Assembly: GCA_904502025.1 (NCBI GenBank)
Contig: CAJGDJ010000031.1
Location: 1-25,034, forward strand
Reading direction: 5' to 3'
Length of the DNA stretch: 25,034 nt
Origin: an uncultured Muribaculaceae bacterium
GTDB lineage: Bacteria; Bacteroidota; Bacteroidia; Bacteroidales; Muribaculaceae
This document shows positions 12,777-21,614 of this stretch, piece by piece. The position numbers were made by a program, and so were the translations under genes. The notes below the pieces were generated by a model. It was not told the DNA's origin, searched no databases, and was given only the letters and a program-made list of their open reading frames with translations. How positions within the stretch are numbered: the stretch's first letter is position 1; every line of letters starts with the position of its first letter.

Positions 12777-13997
12777 ATGTATAGCATTAAAGAGAATCAA
12801 ACTACTTGGAAATCTGATGTTGCAAAAAACATCACATTTATTGTAACTAAAGATTGTCAACTTGCTTGTAAGTATTGCTATCTCGTGGGGAAAAACGAGA
12901 AGGAGCGAATGAGTTGGGAGGTAGCTAAGGCTGCTATTGACTATATTCTTGATAATGAACAAGACTTCAAAGAAGCATCTGTCGTATGGGATTTTATTGG
13001 AGGCGAACCATTTCTTGAAATCGAACTAATTGACAAGATTTGCGACTATATAAAATTAGAAATGTATCGTCGCAATCATCATTGGTTTGACTCTTATCGT
13101 TTCAGTTTCTCTACAAATGGCATTAATTACCACACAGATAAGGTTCAAGATTTTATCAAGAAAAATCGAGAACATTTATCAATTGGAATTACCATTGACG
13201 GCACTGAGAAGAAGCACGATCTTAACCGTATATGGAAAGGAGATGGACAGGAGCAAGGGTCATATAAAGATGTGGTAAAAAATATCCCTCTTTGGTTAGA
13301 ACAATTCCCTAATGGAGGCACAAAGGTAACTATTAGTAGTGCTGACATTCCATATATCAAAGAGAGTGTACTACACCTTTTTGACCTCAACATTCATGAG
13401 GTAAATATTAATTGCGTTTTTGAAGATGTATGGAATGAGGGTGATGACGTATTATTTGAAGAACAATTGATGCAACTTGCCGATGCTATTATCAATAATG
13501 ACCTCTATAAAGAGAATGTTTGTTCGTTCTTTACCGAGCAAATGGGAAAGCCAATGGACTGCGTGCTTGAAAATGGCAATTGGTGTGGTGCAGGGCGTAT
13601 GTTATCGATTGATGCAGCCGGTAATTTCTACCCATGTACTCGCTTTGCCCAATATTCTTTGCGCGATAAAAAGGCTTGGATTGTCGGTAATATTCATGAA
13701 GGAATCGACAAAAATAAACTCCGTCCATTCCTCACGCTCGACCGTTGCACTCAATCTACTCAAGAGTGTATCGATTGCGAGGTGGCAAGTGGTTGTGCAT
13801 GGTGTCAAGGTGAAAACTATGATGCAGCCGAAACCCCTACGGTTTATCAACGTGCCACTGCAATATGCAAAATGCATAAAGCGCGCGTGAGAGCCAACAA
13901 CTACTATTGGAACAAACTATTCCGCAAATTGGAGTTGGAAGGGAAACGAGAAGAATTTGAGCAAAATAAAAAGAGTGTAACCCCCGAAATCTGCTAA
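12777..13997 (+). CDS. Radical SAM/SPASM peptide maturase, CXXX-repeat target family
   Basis: A 406-aa radical SAM enzyme: the SAM-binding 4Fe-4S motif C-x3-C-x2-C is CQLACKYC (C27, C31, C34), with GGEP at 75-78 and IGITIDGTEKKHD (136-148) in the barrel. The C-terminal SPASM part offers C262, C270, C287, C324, C331, C334, C340, C343 and C364 for auxiliary clusters. It matches the annotators' family 'radical SAM peptide maturase, CXXX-repeat target family'. Its substrates are almost surely the two Cys-repeat peptides just upstream. By analogy with other SPASM maturases it could form thioether or carbon crosslinks, but the chemistry of this family is not something I can state. It is followed after 5 bases by its partner, so the two are cotranscribed. 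Confidence 0.92.
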   Translation: MYSIKENQTTWKSDVAKNITFIVTKDCQLACKYCYLVGKNEKERMSWEVAKAAIDYILDNEQDFKEASVVWDFIGGEPFLEIELIDKICDYIKLEMYRRNHHWFDSYRFSFSTNGINYHTDKVQDFIKKNREHLSIGITIDGTEKKHDLNRIWKGDGQEQGSYKDVVKNIPLWLEQFPNGGTKVTISSADIPYIKESVLHLFDLNIHEVNINCVFEDVWNEGDDVLFEEQLMQLADAIINNDLYKENVCSFFTEQMGKPMDCVLENGNWCGAGRMLSIDAAGNFYPCTRFAQYSLRDKKAWIVGNIHEGIDKNKLRPFLTLDRCTQSTQECIDCEVASGCAWCQGENYDAAETPTVYQRATAICKMHKARVRANNYYWNKLFRKLELEGKREEFEQNKKSVTPEIC

Positions 13998-14002
13998 TCG
14001 CC

Positions 14003-14971
14003 ATGCTACAATATCTTATAATACACCTTGATGATACTTCGGTATCATATTGCCATTACGACAATAGCAAAAAAGAACAAAATCTCATTTCGCTCGACGA
14101 CCTCAAAGCCGGCATTCTCTATGCGATGAAAGAGAATTTGATGATTCAAATGGTTTATCCCGATTATCAACTTCCCAAAGAATACGAAGCGACAATCGAA
14201 ACAATTGACCATGTAAAAATCAAACCAATATCTCAATCAATCAACGCAAATGTTGTGGTTATTGACTCATGGAGTGATTTAGAATCGTTGAATGCCGATA
14301 AAGAAATCGCATACGTTTTGCGCACCGACAAAGCATCATTCTTTGAGTGGTACTCTCGTTTGTTGCCTATTCTCGAAGAAGTTTCCCGCCTAAACGTAGT
14401 GATTAAGGACATTGAGACATTTACCGATGATGATTTTGCTAAATATAAAACAATTCTCGGTGAAATAGCATCAAAAGTTAAAGATTGCTACGAGAATAAT
14501 CATGCAGTGCAACTCAACCTATTGACCGACCGCATGATGCTCGATAAGATGAACAACTGTAACGCCGGTTGGGAATCTGTTACACTTGCTCCCGATAGCC
14601 GTTTCTATGTATGCCCGGCGTTTTATCTCGCAGATAAATATGAGGATTTCGGCTTAGGTAAAGCAAAATACTCGATAGGAGATTTGAAAAACGGTCTTGA
14701 TATCAAAAATCCTCAACTATATCGACTCGACCATGCGCCACTATGTCGCAAATGCGATGCTTATCAATGTCGCCGATGTGTGTGGTTAAATCGCAAAACA
14801 ACTTACGAAATTAACACCCCATCACATGAACAGTGTGTAGTGGCTCTTATTGAGCGTAACGCCTCACGCGATTTACTTGCCTCAATACGCACTCTCGGTA
14901 CATTCCTTCCCGACAAAGAGATAAAAGAAATTGATTATTTAGACCCTTTTGTTGTTAAAGAAGAATATTAG
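14003..14971 (+). CDS. CXXX repeat peptide maturase (SPASM-like, no radical SAM cysteines)
   Basis: A 322-aa protein of the annotators' 'CXXX repeat peptide maturase' family. The N-terminal two-thirds have no CX3CX2C motif, so it cannot bind SAM in the usual way. The last third carries a SPASM-like cysteine set: C186, C204 (DSRFYVCPAFY), C248, C251, C256, C259 (CRKCDAYQCRRC) and C278, strikingly like the end of the neighbouring radical SAM enzyme. It may be a degenerate radical SAM paralogue that holds iron-sulfur clusters, binds the precursor or pairs with the active enzyme. It starts 5 bases after the maturase gene and ends 5 bases before the next gene. Family call good; role inferred. Confidence 0.85.
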   Translation: MLQYLIIHLDDTSVSYCHYDNSKKEQNLISLDDLKAGILYAMKENLMIQMVYPDYQLPKEYEATIETIDHVKIKPISQSINANVVVIDSWSDLESLNADKEIAYVLRTDKASFFEWYSRLLPILEEVSRLNVVIKDIETFTDDDFAKYKTILGEIASKVKDCYENNHAVQLNLLTDRMMLDKMNNCNAGWESVTLAPDSRFYVCPAFYLADKYEDFGLGKAKYSIGDLKNGLDIKNPQLYRLDHAPLCRKCDAYQCRRCVWLNRKTTYEINTPSHEQCVVALIERNASRDLLASIRTLGTFLPDKEIKEIDYLDPFVVKEEY

Positions 14972-14976
14972 AAGTT

Positions 14977-15258
14977 ATGAAAAAATTAGTAGGACAAGTA
15001 ACTGAGGCGGAGCGTGATGAAATTCAACGCTTATTTGAACGCCGCAATGGATTGAATGAATTGGCTCGCATCTTGACAGCCGATAATGCCGAATTGTATG
15101 AAAAATTGGTTAAAGACCTTGGTGAAACCGGCACTAAATTTCAAAATTGGTGGGACACTATGGCTACCAAATATAATTGGGAAAGTACTCTCAACGGCAA
15201 TTGGGAAATCAACTTCGACAGTTGCGAGATTTATTTGGTTGACAACACTATAAACTAA
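14977..15258 (+). CDS. CXXX repeat peptide modification system protein
   Basis: A 93-aa acidic, mainly helical protein with a Trp-rich end (FQNWWDTMATKYNWES, then NGNWEINFDSCEIYLVD). It matches the annotators' small 'CXXX repeat peptide modification system protein' family, found with the two maturases. It could be a precursor-recognition or chaperone subunit, a role played elsewhere by separate RRE proteins, although I see no RRE winged-helix pattern. Start ATG at 14977 follows the partner gene after 5 bases; tatA follows after 7 bases. It has no signal peptide, so it should act in the cytoplasm with the maturases. Confidence 0.82.
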   Translation: MKKLVGQVTEAERDEIQRLFERRNGLNELARILTADNAELYEKLVKDLGETGTKFQNWWDTMATKYNWESTLNGNWEINFDSCEIYLVDNTIN

Positions 15259-15265
15259 ATCATAG

Positions 15266-15520
15266 ATGGGTATATTATGTATGATTGGCACAACTGAAAT
15301 TATAGTTGTGTGCATATTGGCATTGTTGCTTTTTGGAGGTAAAAAGATTCCCGAACTTATGAAAGGTTTGGGGCAAGGAATGAGGAGTTTTAAGTCGGCT
15401 ATGAATGAGCCATTACCCGAAGAACGCCAACAATATGAGCGTTCACGCCATCAGCAACAAAATCAAGAAGACTTGATGCAACAAAATCAACCGACTCGTA
15501 ATGAATCGGAGCAAGGATAG
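15266..15520 (+). CDS. tatA: Twin-arginine translocase subunit TatA
   Basis: Pore-forming subunit of the Tat system, which exports folded proteins across the inner membrane. The 84-aa protein has one short membrane helix (about 8-23, GTTEIIVVCILALLLFG), the hinge FGGKKIPEL, an amphipathic helix (about 28-46, MKGLGQGMRSFKSAM) and a Gln/Glu-rich soluble tail, all typical of TatA. Two starts are possible, 15266 or the ATG at 15281 (MIGTTEI), which fits the family better. It overlaps tatC by 20 bases. There is no tatB, as in minimal TatAC systems. Its position in the RiPP operon links it to export of the Tat-signalled precursors. Confidence 0.93.
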   Translation: MGILCMIGTTEIIVVCILALLLFGGKKIPELMKGLGQGMRSFKSAMNEPLPEERQQYERSRHQQQNQEDLMQQNQPTRNESEQG

Positions 15521-16379
15521 TCATATACAATACGAAGTTGCCGAGAATGAAAGTTTTCGAACACACGAGGAATATTTAGACGAAGACTATCTTCAGGAAC
15601 CGGCAGAGGGTATGATGACCATGGGCGAACACTTGGAGGTGCTTCGCCGTATGTTGTTTCGCATTGCCGGTGTTGTATTGATAATAGGTGTTGCTATATT
15701 TTATTTCAAAGACGAAACATTCGACATTTTGTTGGCTCCACACACAAGTGATTTCATTACATTTAGATGGGTGGAACAGTTAATGGCAATGATGGGAATG
15801 AACTTTGTTTTTGAGTCATATAATGTTTCATTAATCAGTACCGAGCTTGCCGCTCAATTTATGACTCATATATCCACATCTTGCTATCTTGCGTTTTTAT
15901 TATCTTCGCCCTATATCTTATTTGAATTATTCCGGTTTGTGTCGCCTGCACTTTATGAAAATGAAAAACGATACTCGTTGATTGTTGTCGTTGTTGTGTA
16001 TCTGTTGTTTGCTTTGGGTTTGTTGATGAGCTACTTCGTGATATTTCCAATATCTTTCCAATTTTTAGCAACTTATCAAGTTGATAGCGAAATAAACAAT
16101 ACAATCACGCTATCATCATATATTTCCACATTTACTACGCTCACATTGATGATGGGAGTTGTATTTCAGTTGCCTGTGGTTGCATTTGTTTTAGGGAAGA
16201 TTGGCATTGTCGATTCTGAATTATTAAAACATTATCGTCGTCATGCAATAATTGTCATTGCAATCATCGCTGCAATTATAACCCCCACTACCGACATTTT
16301 TACACTTTTGTTGGTAACTCTGCCAATTTACATGCTCTATGAGTTAAGCATCGGTGTAGTGAAGAGAGTAGAAACATAG
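15501..16379 (+). CDS. tatC: Twin-arginine translocase subunit TatC
   Basis: Receptor subunit of the Tat translocase; recognises the twin-arginine signal and assembles TatA. The 292-aa protein has six membrane helices and the conserved cytoplasmic start MGEHLEVLRRMLFR, the loop FVSPALYENEKR and the end ITPTTDIFTLLLVTLPIYMLYE. Residues 1-40 form an acidic extension before the conserved start, longer than in E. coli TatC. Translation is coupled to tatA by a 20-base overlap. A strong terminator follows, so this is the last gene of the operon that opens with the Cys-repeat precursors. Whether this is the only Tat system of the genome cannot be seen here. Confidence 0.96.
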   Translation: MNRSKDSHIQYEVAENESFRTHEEYLDEDYLQEPAEGMMTMGEHLEVLRRMLFRIAGVVLIIGVAIFYFKDETFDILLAPHTSDFITFRWVEQLMAMMGMNFVFESYNVSLISTELAAQFMTHISTSCYLAFLLSSPYILFELFRFVSPALYENEKRYSLIVVVVVYLLFALGLLMSYFVIFPISFQFLATYQVDSEINNTITLSSYISTFTTLTLMMGVVFQLPVVAFVLGKIGIVDSELLKHYRRHAIIVIAIIAAIITPTTDIFTLLLVTLPIYMLYELSIGVVKRVET

Positions 16380-16407
16380 GGAATTGTTACATTAGAAGAT
16401 ATTATTG

Positions 16408-16442
16408 AATCGGATAGCAACAACTTGCTATCCGATTTTTTG
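16408..16442 (+). terminator. Strong rho-independent terminator of the RiPP-tat operon
   Basis: A perfect 13-bp stem, 16408-16420 with 16425-16437 (CGGATAGCAA / TTGCTATCCG plus AAT/ATT), tetraloop CAAC and a run of T. It closes the operon after tatC and separates it from the nitroreductase gene. Confidence 0.93.
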
Positions 16443-16520
16443 TGATGAGAGAGGTCTTCAGGTAACAATCTATTAATCTATTTTTGACCAATAAACTCTA
16501 TTTTTATTATTTAACGTGAT

Positions 16521-16528
16521 TAAATTTG
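16521..16528 (+). promoter_or_regulatory. Candidate -7 box of the nitroreductase operon
   Basis: TAAATTTG fits TAnnTTTG and lies 54 bases before the nitroreductase ATG, after the terminator of the previous operon. No TTG is found at the proper -33 distance. Confidence 0.4.
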
Positions 16529-16582
16529 TGAAATATGGTAGAAAGGGTTAATTTTACGAATTAAATCAAAATTTTATAGCTA

Positions 16583-17185
16583 ATGAGACATTTTATTATC
16601 GCATCTATGTTAACGATGATGTCGTTTTCTAATTGTGTTGCGGCAGATATAGCGTTACCTCCACCCCAAAAAACGGGCGGAATGCCTTTGATGGAGGCTT
16701 TGTCGAAAAGAAAGTCAACACGTGAGTTTTCAAGTGATAAACGATTGAGCGAACAACAGCTTGCCGATTTATTGTGGGCGGCGTGTGGCTTTAATCGTGA
16801 AGACAAATTGACAATTCCTACTGCGTTAAACAAGCAAGAAATAACAGTGTATGTAATTACTCCTGAGGGTGCGTGGTTGTATGTGGCTAAAGAAAATAAA
16901 TTAACGCAAGTAACCGATAAAGATATTCGAGACTATGCTGCAGCTCAAGATTATGCAAAGAAAGCTCCGTTGAATATTGCTATTGTGAGCGATAAAGAGT
17001 TAATGGCTCATGATATTTTTGCCGGAACTGATGCAGGTGCTGTGATGCAAAATATTTATTTGTGGTGTGCAGCAAATGAAGTGGGTACAGTTACTCGTGG
17101 TAGTTTCGATGGCGAAAGTCTTGCAAAAGCACTTGGTCTAAAAGAATCTCAACGTGTAATACTCGTTCAAACAGTGGGGTATTAA
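16583..17185 (+). CDS. Periplasmic nitroreductase-family (SagB/ThcOx-like) protein
   Basis: A 200-aa FMN-dependent nitroreductase-fold protein with an N-terminal signal peptide (MRHFIIASMLTMMSFSNCVAA, cleavage about residue 21), hence periplasmic or exported. The family's FMN-binding start is RKSTREFSS, with QLADLLWAACGFNR after it and GTDAGAVMQNIYLWCAANEVGT in the core; it ends near QTVGY. Small exported members of this kind are common in Bacteroidales but their substrate is unknown. SagB-type relatives oxidise azoline rings in some RiPPs; because this one is exported and lies beyond a strong terminator, a link to the upstream peptides is only a possibility. It is the first gene of a long plus-strand series. 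Confidence 0.86.
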   Translation: MRHFIIASMLTMMSFSNCVAADIALPPPQKTGGMPLMEALSKRKSTREFSSDKRLSEQQLADLLWAACGFNREDKLTIPTALNKQEITVYVITPEGAWLYVAKENKLTQVTDKDIRDYAAAQDYAKKAPLNIAIVSDKELMAHDIFAGTDAGAVMQNIYLWCAANEVGTVTRGSFDGESLAKALGLKESQRVILVQTVGY

Positions 17186-17197
17186 TGATTGATTATT

Positions 17198-18076
17198 ATG
17201 CGAAGAAAAGAAAAACAAAGATACAGAATAATTATATTGGTTTCTATGCTCGTTTCATTCTTTTTGGGACGATGCAGTGTGAATGGTTGTAGCGACGATA
17301 AAGAAGATGTTGAAACAATCGATTCAACCGAAATAGTGGTCGAGGAGCATGAAAAAGATATAGCTATAGAAAAATCGGAGCCGATTGATAGTTCTGATTT
17401 AGAGTATGATACCGTTGAAGTTGATGCTAAAGCGGCTGTTGAAATATTAAATCGCAAACCCGATGCGAGATGGGAACACTTCCTTGAAGTAGATGACTCA
17501 GAGGTGGCACAACCACTTGAAACGCATTTTCGAGGTAGCCGTTCGGCAACGTTTAATGATAGTAATCACATTCAACTTGAAGCAGCTGAGGCGATGGGTA
17601 TTAAGCCGATTACCGATATGTCGTCGGCATGGAATTTGTCGCGTCCGGTAAAAAAACTTGCGTCGTGTGAAGAATATTATCTTGATGAATTGACACACTC
17701 TTATCCGTTTTTAGTCCCGGAAGCTGAGCAATTGTTGAAAGAGATTGGCACAAGATTTAATCAATTGTTGTGGGAACGTGGACAAAGTAAATATCGCATA
17801 AAAGTTACGAGCGTGTTGCGAACCCCCGAAACGATAAAAGATTTGATGCGAAGCAATAAGAATGCCGTTGCAGTGTCAACACATCAGTATGCAACCACTT
17901 TCGACATCAGTTATTCAAAATTCATTAGAGATGCTGCCGAAAATCCTCGTACTTTTGGGGATTTATCGGATTTATTGTCAGAGGTGATACTTGAGTTTCA
18001 TAGCCAAGGTCGTTGCTATGTCAAATTTGAAGGAAAGCAAAGTTGTTTTCACATCACAGTTCGTCCACAACAGTAA
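17198..18076 (+). CDS. DUF5715 family protein, M15 peptidase-like
   Basis: A 292-aa protein with an N-terminal membrane anchor or signal (RYRIIILVSMLVSFFLG), an acidic linker and a C-terminal domain from about residue 135 to the end. I recognise it as DUF5715. The pattern STHQYATTFDIS followed by CFHITV recalls the H...D and H zinc ligands of M15 D-Ala-D-Ala metallopeptidases, so it may cut or bind peptidoglycan in the periplasm. I start at ATG 17198; an in-frame TTG three codons earlier is less likely. It follows the nitroreductase after 12 bases and precedes the AsmA-like gene by 13. Family call good; activity inferred. Confidence 0.75.
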   Translation: MRRKEKQRYRIIILVSMLVSFFLGRCSVNGCSDDKEDVETIDSTEIVVEEHEKDIAIEKSEPIDSSDLEYDTVEVDAKAAVEILNRKPDARWEHFLEVDDSEVAQPLETHFRGSRSATFNDSNHIQLEAAEAMGIKPITDMSSAWNLSRPVKKLASCEEYYLDELTHSYPFLVPEAEQLLKEIGTRFNQLLWERGQSKYRIKVTSVLRTPETIKDLMRSNKNAVAVSTHQYATTFDISYSKFIRDAAENPRTFGDLSDLLSEVILEFHSQGRCYVKFEGKQSCFHITVRPQQ

Positions 18077-18089
18077 ATAAATACATAGT

Positions 18090-21000
18090 ATGAGTACAAA
18101 TGCAAATGTAGAAAATAAAGCTAATCCCGTGCAACAAAAAAATAGTGGCTGGAAAAGATTGTTGAAAATCGGAATGTGGTCGATTGTTGCATTGTTCTTG
18201 CTTGTACTTGGACTATTGCAAGTAACAGTGAGTGTGCTAACTCCTGAGCGGTTGACACCTTTAACCGAAAAACTACTTTCAAAAAGCCTTAACGCCGACG
18301 TGAGTGTGAAACGAGTAGAATTGACGGTGTGGAAAACATTCCCTAAGATAACTCTTGAAATAGACTCATTGGCAATGGAGAGCCGGGCATTGAATGGTAT
18401 TGAGGATTCGGTGCGTGCAAAATTGCCGAATAACTCAGATAGTCTTTTGGTATTAAAATATTTCAGAGGTGGTGTGAATCTTCATGAATTGGTATTGGGC
18501 AAAATCAGCCTATATGATATTCAACTTCATGAGCCAATGGTAAACTTAGTGGCTGTTGATAGTATAACCGCCAATTATAATATCGTGCCACCTTCAACTC
18601 CTGAAAGCGAAGAGGATACAGCTCAAATATCTTTGCCTCGCATCTCTATCGACCATTTTGCAATTATCGATGCAAAGCCTATAAGATATTTTTCGCTTGC
18701 CGATAGCCTTGACATAACGTTAAATCTGAAAACAGTATATTTTAATGGTGTTGACGACCCTAAATATGTATTGGATTTCCAAGGTAATGTAGCTTCACCT
18801 TTGTTGGGGATAATAAATTTGAAAGAGTCTCCATTTGTGGTTAATGGTGGCTTGGAGTGGGATCAATCCTCTCCAACCGTTATTTCATTGAAAGAGTTTA
18901 CAGCCGGGGCCGATATAATTAATTCGCATATTAATGGTGAATTTGATTTTGGTAACGATATGAAAATCAATAATTTGTCATTATCTCTCGACCCCGTAAA
19001 ATATGAAGATATAAAGGTGAGAGTGCCACAAGAATATGCTTCGTTGTTGAAAGATGTTGCAACAAATGCCTCATTTGAAATGGATATGCAATTGTCAAAA
19101 CCATTCCGCTTCACAAAAGAAAAAATGCCGTGGGCTGAAGTGAATTTGAGAGTGCCGGATTGTTATCTGAATTATGGGGAACTTAAGGCTGATAAATTTA
19201 CAGCTGACGTAAAGGCTACATTAAAGGGAGAAAATATAGATGATGCAATAGTAGAGGTTAATAATGTGCATCTCAATGGCATGGGGGTTGATTGCTCGTT
19301 GTCAACTACGCTTTCGTCAATAATAACCGACCCACTTGTCGATGGCAAATTTAAGGGTATGATGAATTTGAGGAATTTGCCACCATTTATAGTGAAAATG
19401 ATTGATGGTCGATTGAGAGGGGAGCTTAATGCAGATGCACAATTCCATTTGCGTCAAAGTCATTTAAGCCGAAATAATTTCCATAAAGCGATATTAAAGG
19501 GGGAAATGTCGGTGAAAAACTTTGATTTCCACTCAAATGATACGCTTATTGATGTTTATGCTCGAAATGCTCAGTTTAATTTAGGCACGAGCGAAAGTTT
19601 TGTGCGTAACAATCATCGCGTTGATAGCTTGTTGACGGCATCGGTAAAAGTCGATACATGTGCGTTTCACTATGATGGCTATAACGTGCGAATGAACGAT
19701 TTCAAGGCAGGAGTGGGGTGTGCAAATACTGCAAGCTCTATCGATTCAACGCAAGTAAATCCCATAAGTGCAACAATGAGAGTGGGCCGTTTGAGCTATC
19801 GTTCCGAAGCCGACACTATGCGTGTGAGATTGCGTGATGCTAAATGTATGGCATCGTTGCGTCGATTTAAGGAGCTTGAAAAAGTACCCCAATTGATGTT
19901 GCGAATCAATGCAGGTAGTGCCGGAGCTTCAACCAAAGAATTGCGAGTGAATTTAAGAGAAAGTGCGATATCGATTACGGCACATCTTAAACCTCGTCGC
20001 AAGATGTCGCCACAAGTAAAGACTGTCTTTGAACGAATTGTAAAAGAAAATCCAACGATTTCCAATGATTCGGCATACGCTTTGGCACGACGAGAAGTGA
20101 GAGCGAGCCGTAAAGCACGAAGTGCAAGAATGGATAGCATCGAAAGTGAAATATCAACTATTGACTTTGGTGTTGATCGTAGCACACGTGCGTTGCTCAA
20201 TCAATGGGACGTAAGAGGGAAAATTAACGCTAAGAGTGCAAGAGTATTTACACCATATTTCCCATTGCGAAACAGAATATCAGATGTGGATATTCAGTTT
20301 ACCACCGATAGTGTGGCTTTCAATAGCATGAAATATAAAGGAGGACGCAGTAACTTCTCGGTAAATGGGTCAATAAGTAATATCAAACGAGCGTTGAGTG
20401 GTCGAGGAAATCAGCCGTTGAAGATGGCATTTATCTTGCGAAGTGACACAATTGATGTAAACCAGCTTGCTGAAGCGGTATTTGCTGGTTCGGCTTATTC
20501 TGAAAAGGTTGCTGCTTCATCATCGTCGATAACTTCAGCATTAGAAAACATTGAAGATGAATCACAACTTGAAGCCGTTATAAGCCAGCAAGCCGAAACA
20601 CAGGAGTCGGGGGCGTTGCTTGTGCCTATGAATATTGATGCAATTATGCGTGTAACGGCAAAAAATATCATATATAGTGATATGTTGATGCATAATATGT
20701 CGGGGAATGTTCAAATCTATCGAGGTTCGTTGCGATTTGACCAATTGCGAGCATCGACCGACATGGGTAGCGTGAATTTATCAGCGTTATATTCTGCTCC
20801 AACGAAAAAGGATATGAGTTTTGGGTTTGGTGTAGAGATAAAGGATTTCTATATTGATAGATTCCTTGATTTGATGCCGGCAGTAGATACTATAATGCCA
20901 TTGCTGAAAGATATTAGTGGTATTATTAATGCCGATGTTGCTGCAACTGTCGATGTTGATACAGCTATGAATTTGGTGTTGCCATCTCTTAATGCCGCAA

Positions 21001-21614
21001 TAAAGCTTGAAGGGGATAGCCTTGTGCTTTTAGATGCCGAGACTTTCAAAACCATATCAAAATGGTTGCTCTTTAAGGATAAAAAGAAAAATATGGTTGA
21101 TAAAATGTCGGTTGAGGTATTAGTTAAGGACTCTCAAATGGAATTATTCCCATTTATGTTTAACATCGACCGATATCAACTCGGTGTGCTTGGATATAAC
21201 GATTTGGCGATGAATTTCAATTACCATGTTTCGGTATTGAAATCTCCAATACCATTTAAGTTTGGTATAAATGTGAAAGGCGATCCCGATAACATGAAGG
21301 TGAGATTGGGACGTGCCAAATTCAAAGAAAAGATGGTTGCCGAACGTGTGGCAATTGTTGATACAACTCGCGTAAACCTCTTGCGTCAAATTGAAAATGT
21401 GTTCCGTCGGGGTGTTGACCGTTCGTCAAAACTTAACTTGGGAAATACAACGCAAAAGATTGAGCGATTTGAAGAAGAAACAGGTGATACTATTTCACAT
21501 GCCGATTCTCTATTGTTTATTCAAGAGGGATTGTTGCCTGCACCTCCTGCCCCGGAAGTTGACTCGACCGAGGTGGTGGATAATAAAAAGAAACGGGATA
21601 AAAAGAAACGATAA
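18090..21614 (+). CDS. AsmA-like envelope protein, 1174 aa
   Basis: Very large protein of the AsmA/TamB/YhdP class, anchored in the inner membrane and reaching through the periplasm; family members are implicated in outer-membrane assembly and phospholipid transport. The anchor helix is at about 26-50 (GMWSIVALFLLVLGLLQV), followed by the AsmA N-terminal pattern TPERLTPLTEKLLSKSLNADVSVKRVELTVWKTFP, given here only as a position guide (51-85). Long beta-rich repeats fill the middle. A C-terminal AsmA-like part (about 850-1080) ends in a disordered Pro/Glu then Lys/Arg-rich tail (KKKRDKKKR). An unusually basic helical stretch (about 650-690, SRKARSARMDSIESE) interrupts the beta region. The stop overlaps the next start by one base. 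Confidence 0.87.
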   Translation: MSTNANVENKANPVQQKNSGWKRLLKIGMWSIVALFLLVLGLLQVTVSVLTPERLTPLTEKLLSKSLNADVSVKRVELTVWKTFPKITLEIDSLAMESRALNGIEDSVRAKLPNNSDSLLVLKYFRGGVNLHELVLGKISLYDIQLHEPMVNLVAVDSITANYNIVPPSTPESEEDTAQISLPRISIDHFAIIDAKPIRYFSLADSLDITLNLKTVYFNGVDDPKYVLDFQGNVASPLLGIINLKESPFVVNGGLEWDQSSPTVISLKEFTAGADIINSHINGEFDFGNDMKINNLSLSLDPVKYEDIKVRVPQEYASLLKDVATNASFEMDMQLSKPFRFTKEKMPWAEVNLRVPDCYLNYGELKADKFTADVKATLKGENIDDAIVEVNNVHLNGMGVDCSLSTTLSSIITDPLVDGKFKGMMNLRNLPPFIVKMIDGRLRGELNADAQFHLRQSHLSRNNFHKAILKGEMSVKNFDFHSNDTLIDVYARNAQFNLGTSESFVRNNHRVDSLLTASVKVDTCAFHYDGYNVRMNDFKAGVGCANTASSIDSTQVNPISATMRVGRLSYRSEADTMRVRLRDAKCMASLRRFKELEKVPQLMLRINAGSAGASTKELRVNLRESAISITAHLKPRRKMSPQVKTVFERIVKENPTISNDSAYALARREVRASRKARSARMDSIESEISTIDFGVDRSTRALLNQWDVRGKINAKSARVFTPYFPLRNRISDVDIQFTTDSVAFNSMKYKGGRSNFSVNGSISNIKRALSGRGNQPLKMAFILRSDTIDVNQLAEAVFAGSAYSEKVAASSSSITSALENIEDESQLEAVISQQAETQESGALLVPMNIDAIMRVTAKNIIYSDMLMHNMSGNVQIYRGSLRFDQLRASTDMGSVNLSALYSAPTKKDMSFGFGVEIKDFYIDRFLDLMPAVDTIMPLLKDISGIINADVAATVDVDTAMNLVLPSLNAAIKLEGDSLVLLDAETFKTISKWLLFKDKKKNMVDKMSVEVLVKDSQMELFPFMFNIDRYQLGVLGYNDLAMNFNYHVSVLKSPIPFKFGINVKGDPDNMKVRLGRAKFKEKMVAERVAIVDTTRVNLLRQIENVFRRGVDRSSKLNLGNTTQKIERFEEETGDTISHADSLLFIQEGLLPAPPAPEVDSTEVVDNKKKRDKKKR

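Noticed and set aside
12548..12784. Open frame of 78 codons (+) inside precursor 2
   Set aside because: It is the +1 shadow of the Cys-repeat gene; the in-frame product has the Tat signal and CXXX repeats.
13477..13890. Open frame of 137 codons (+) within the radical SAM gene
   Set aside because: Overlaps the SPASM-coding part in another frame and shows no family features.
14003..14971. Second gene of the maturase pair as a full radical SAM enzyme
   Set aside because: No CX3CX2C motif anywhere in its N-terminal two-thirds; only SPASM-like cysteines remain.
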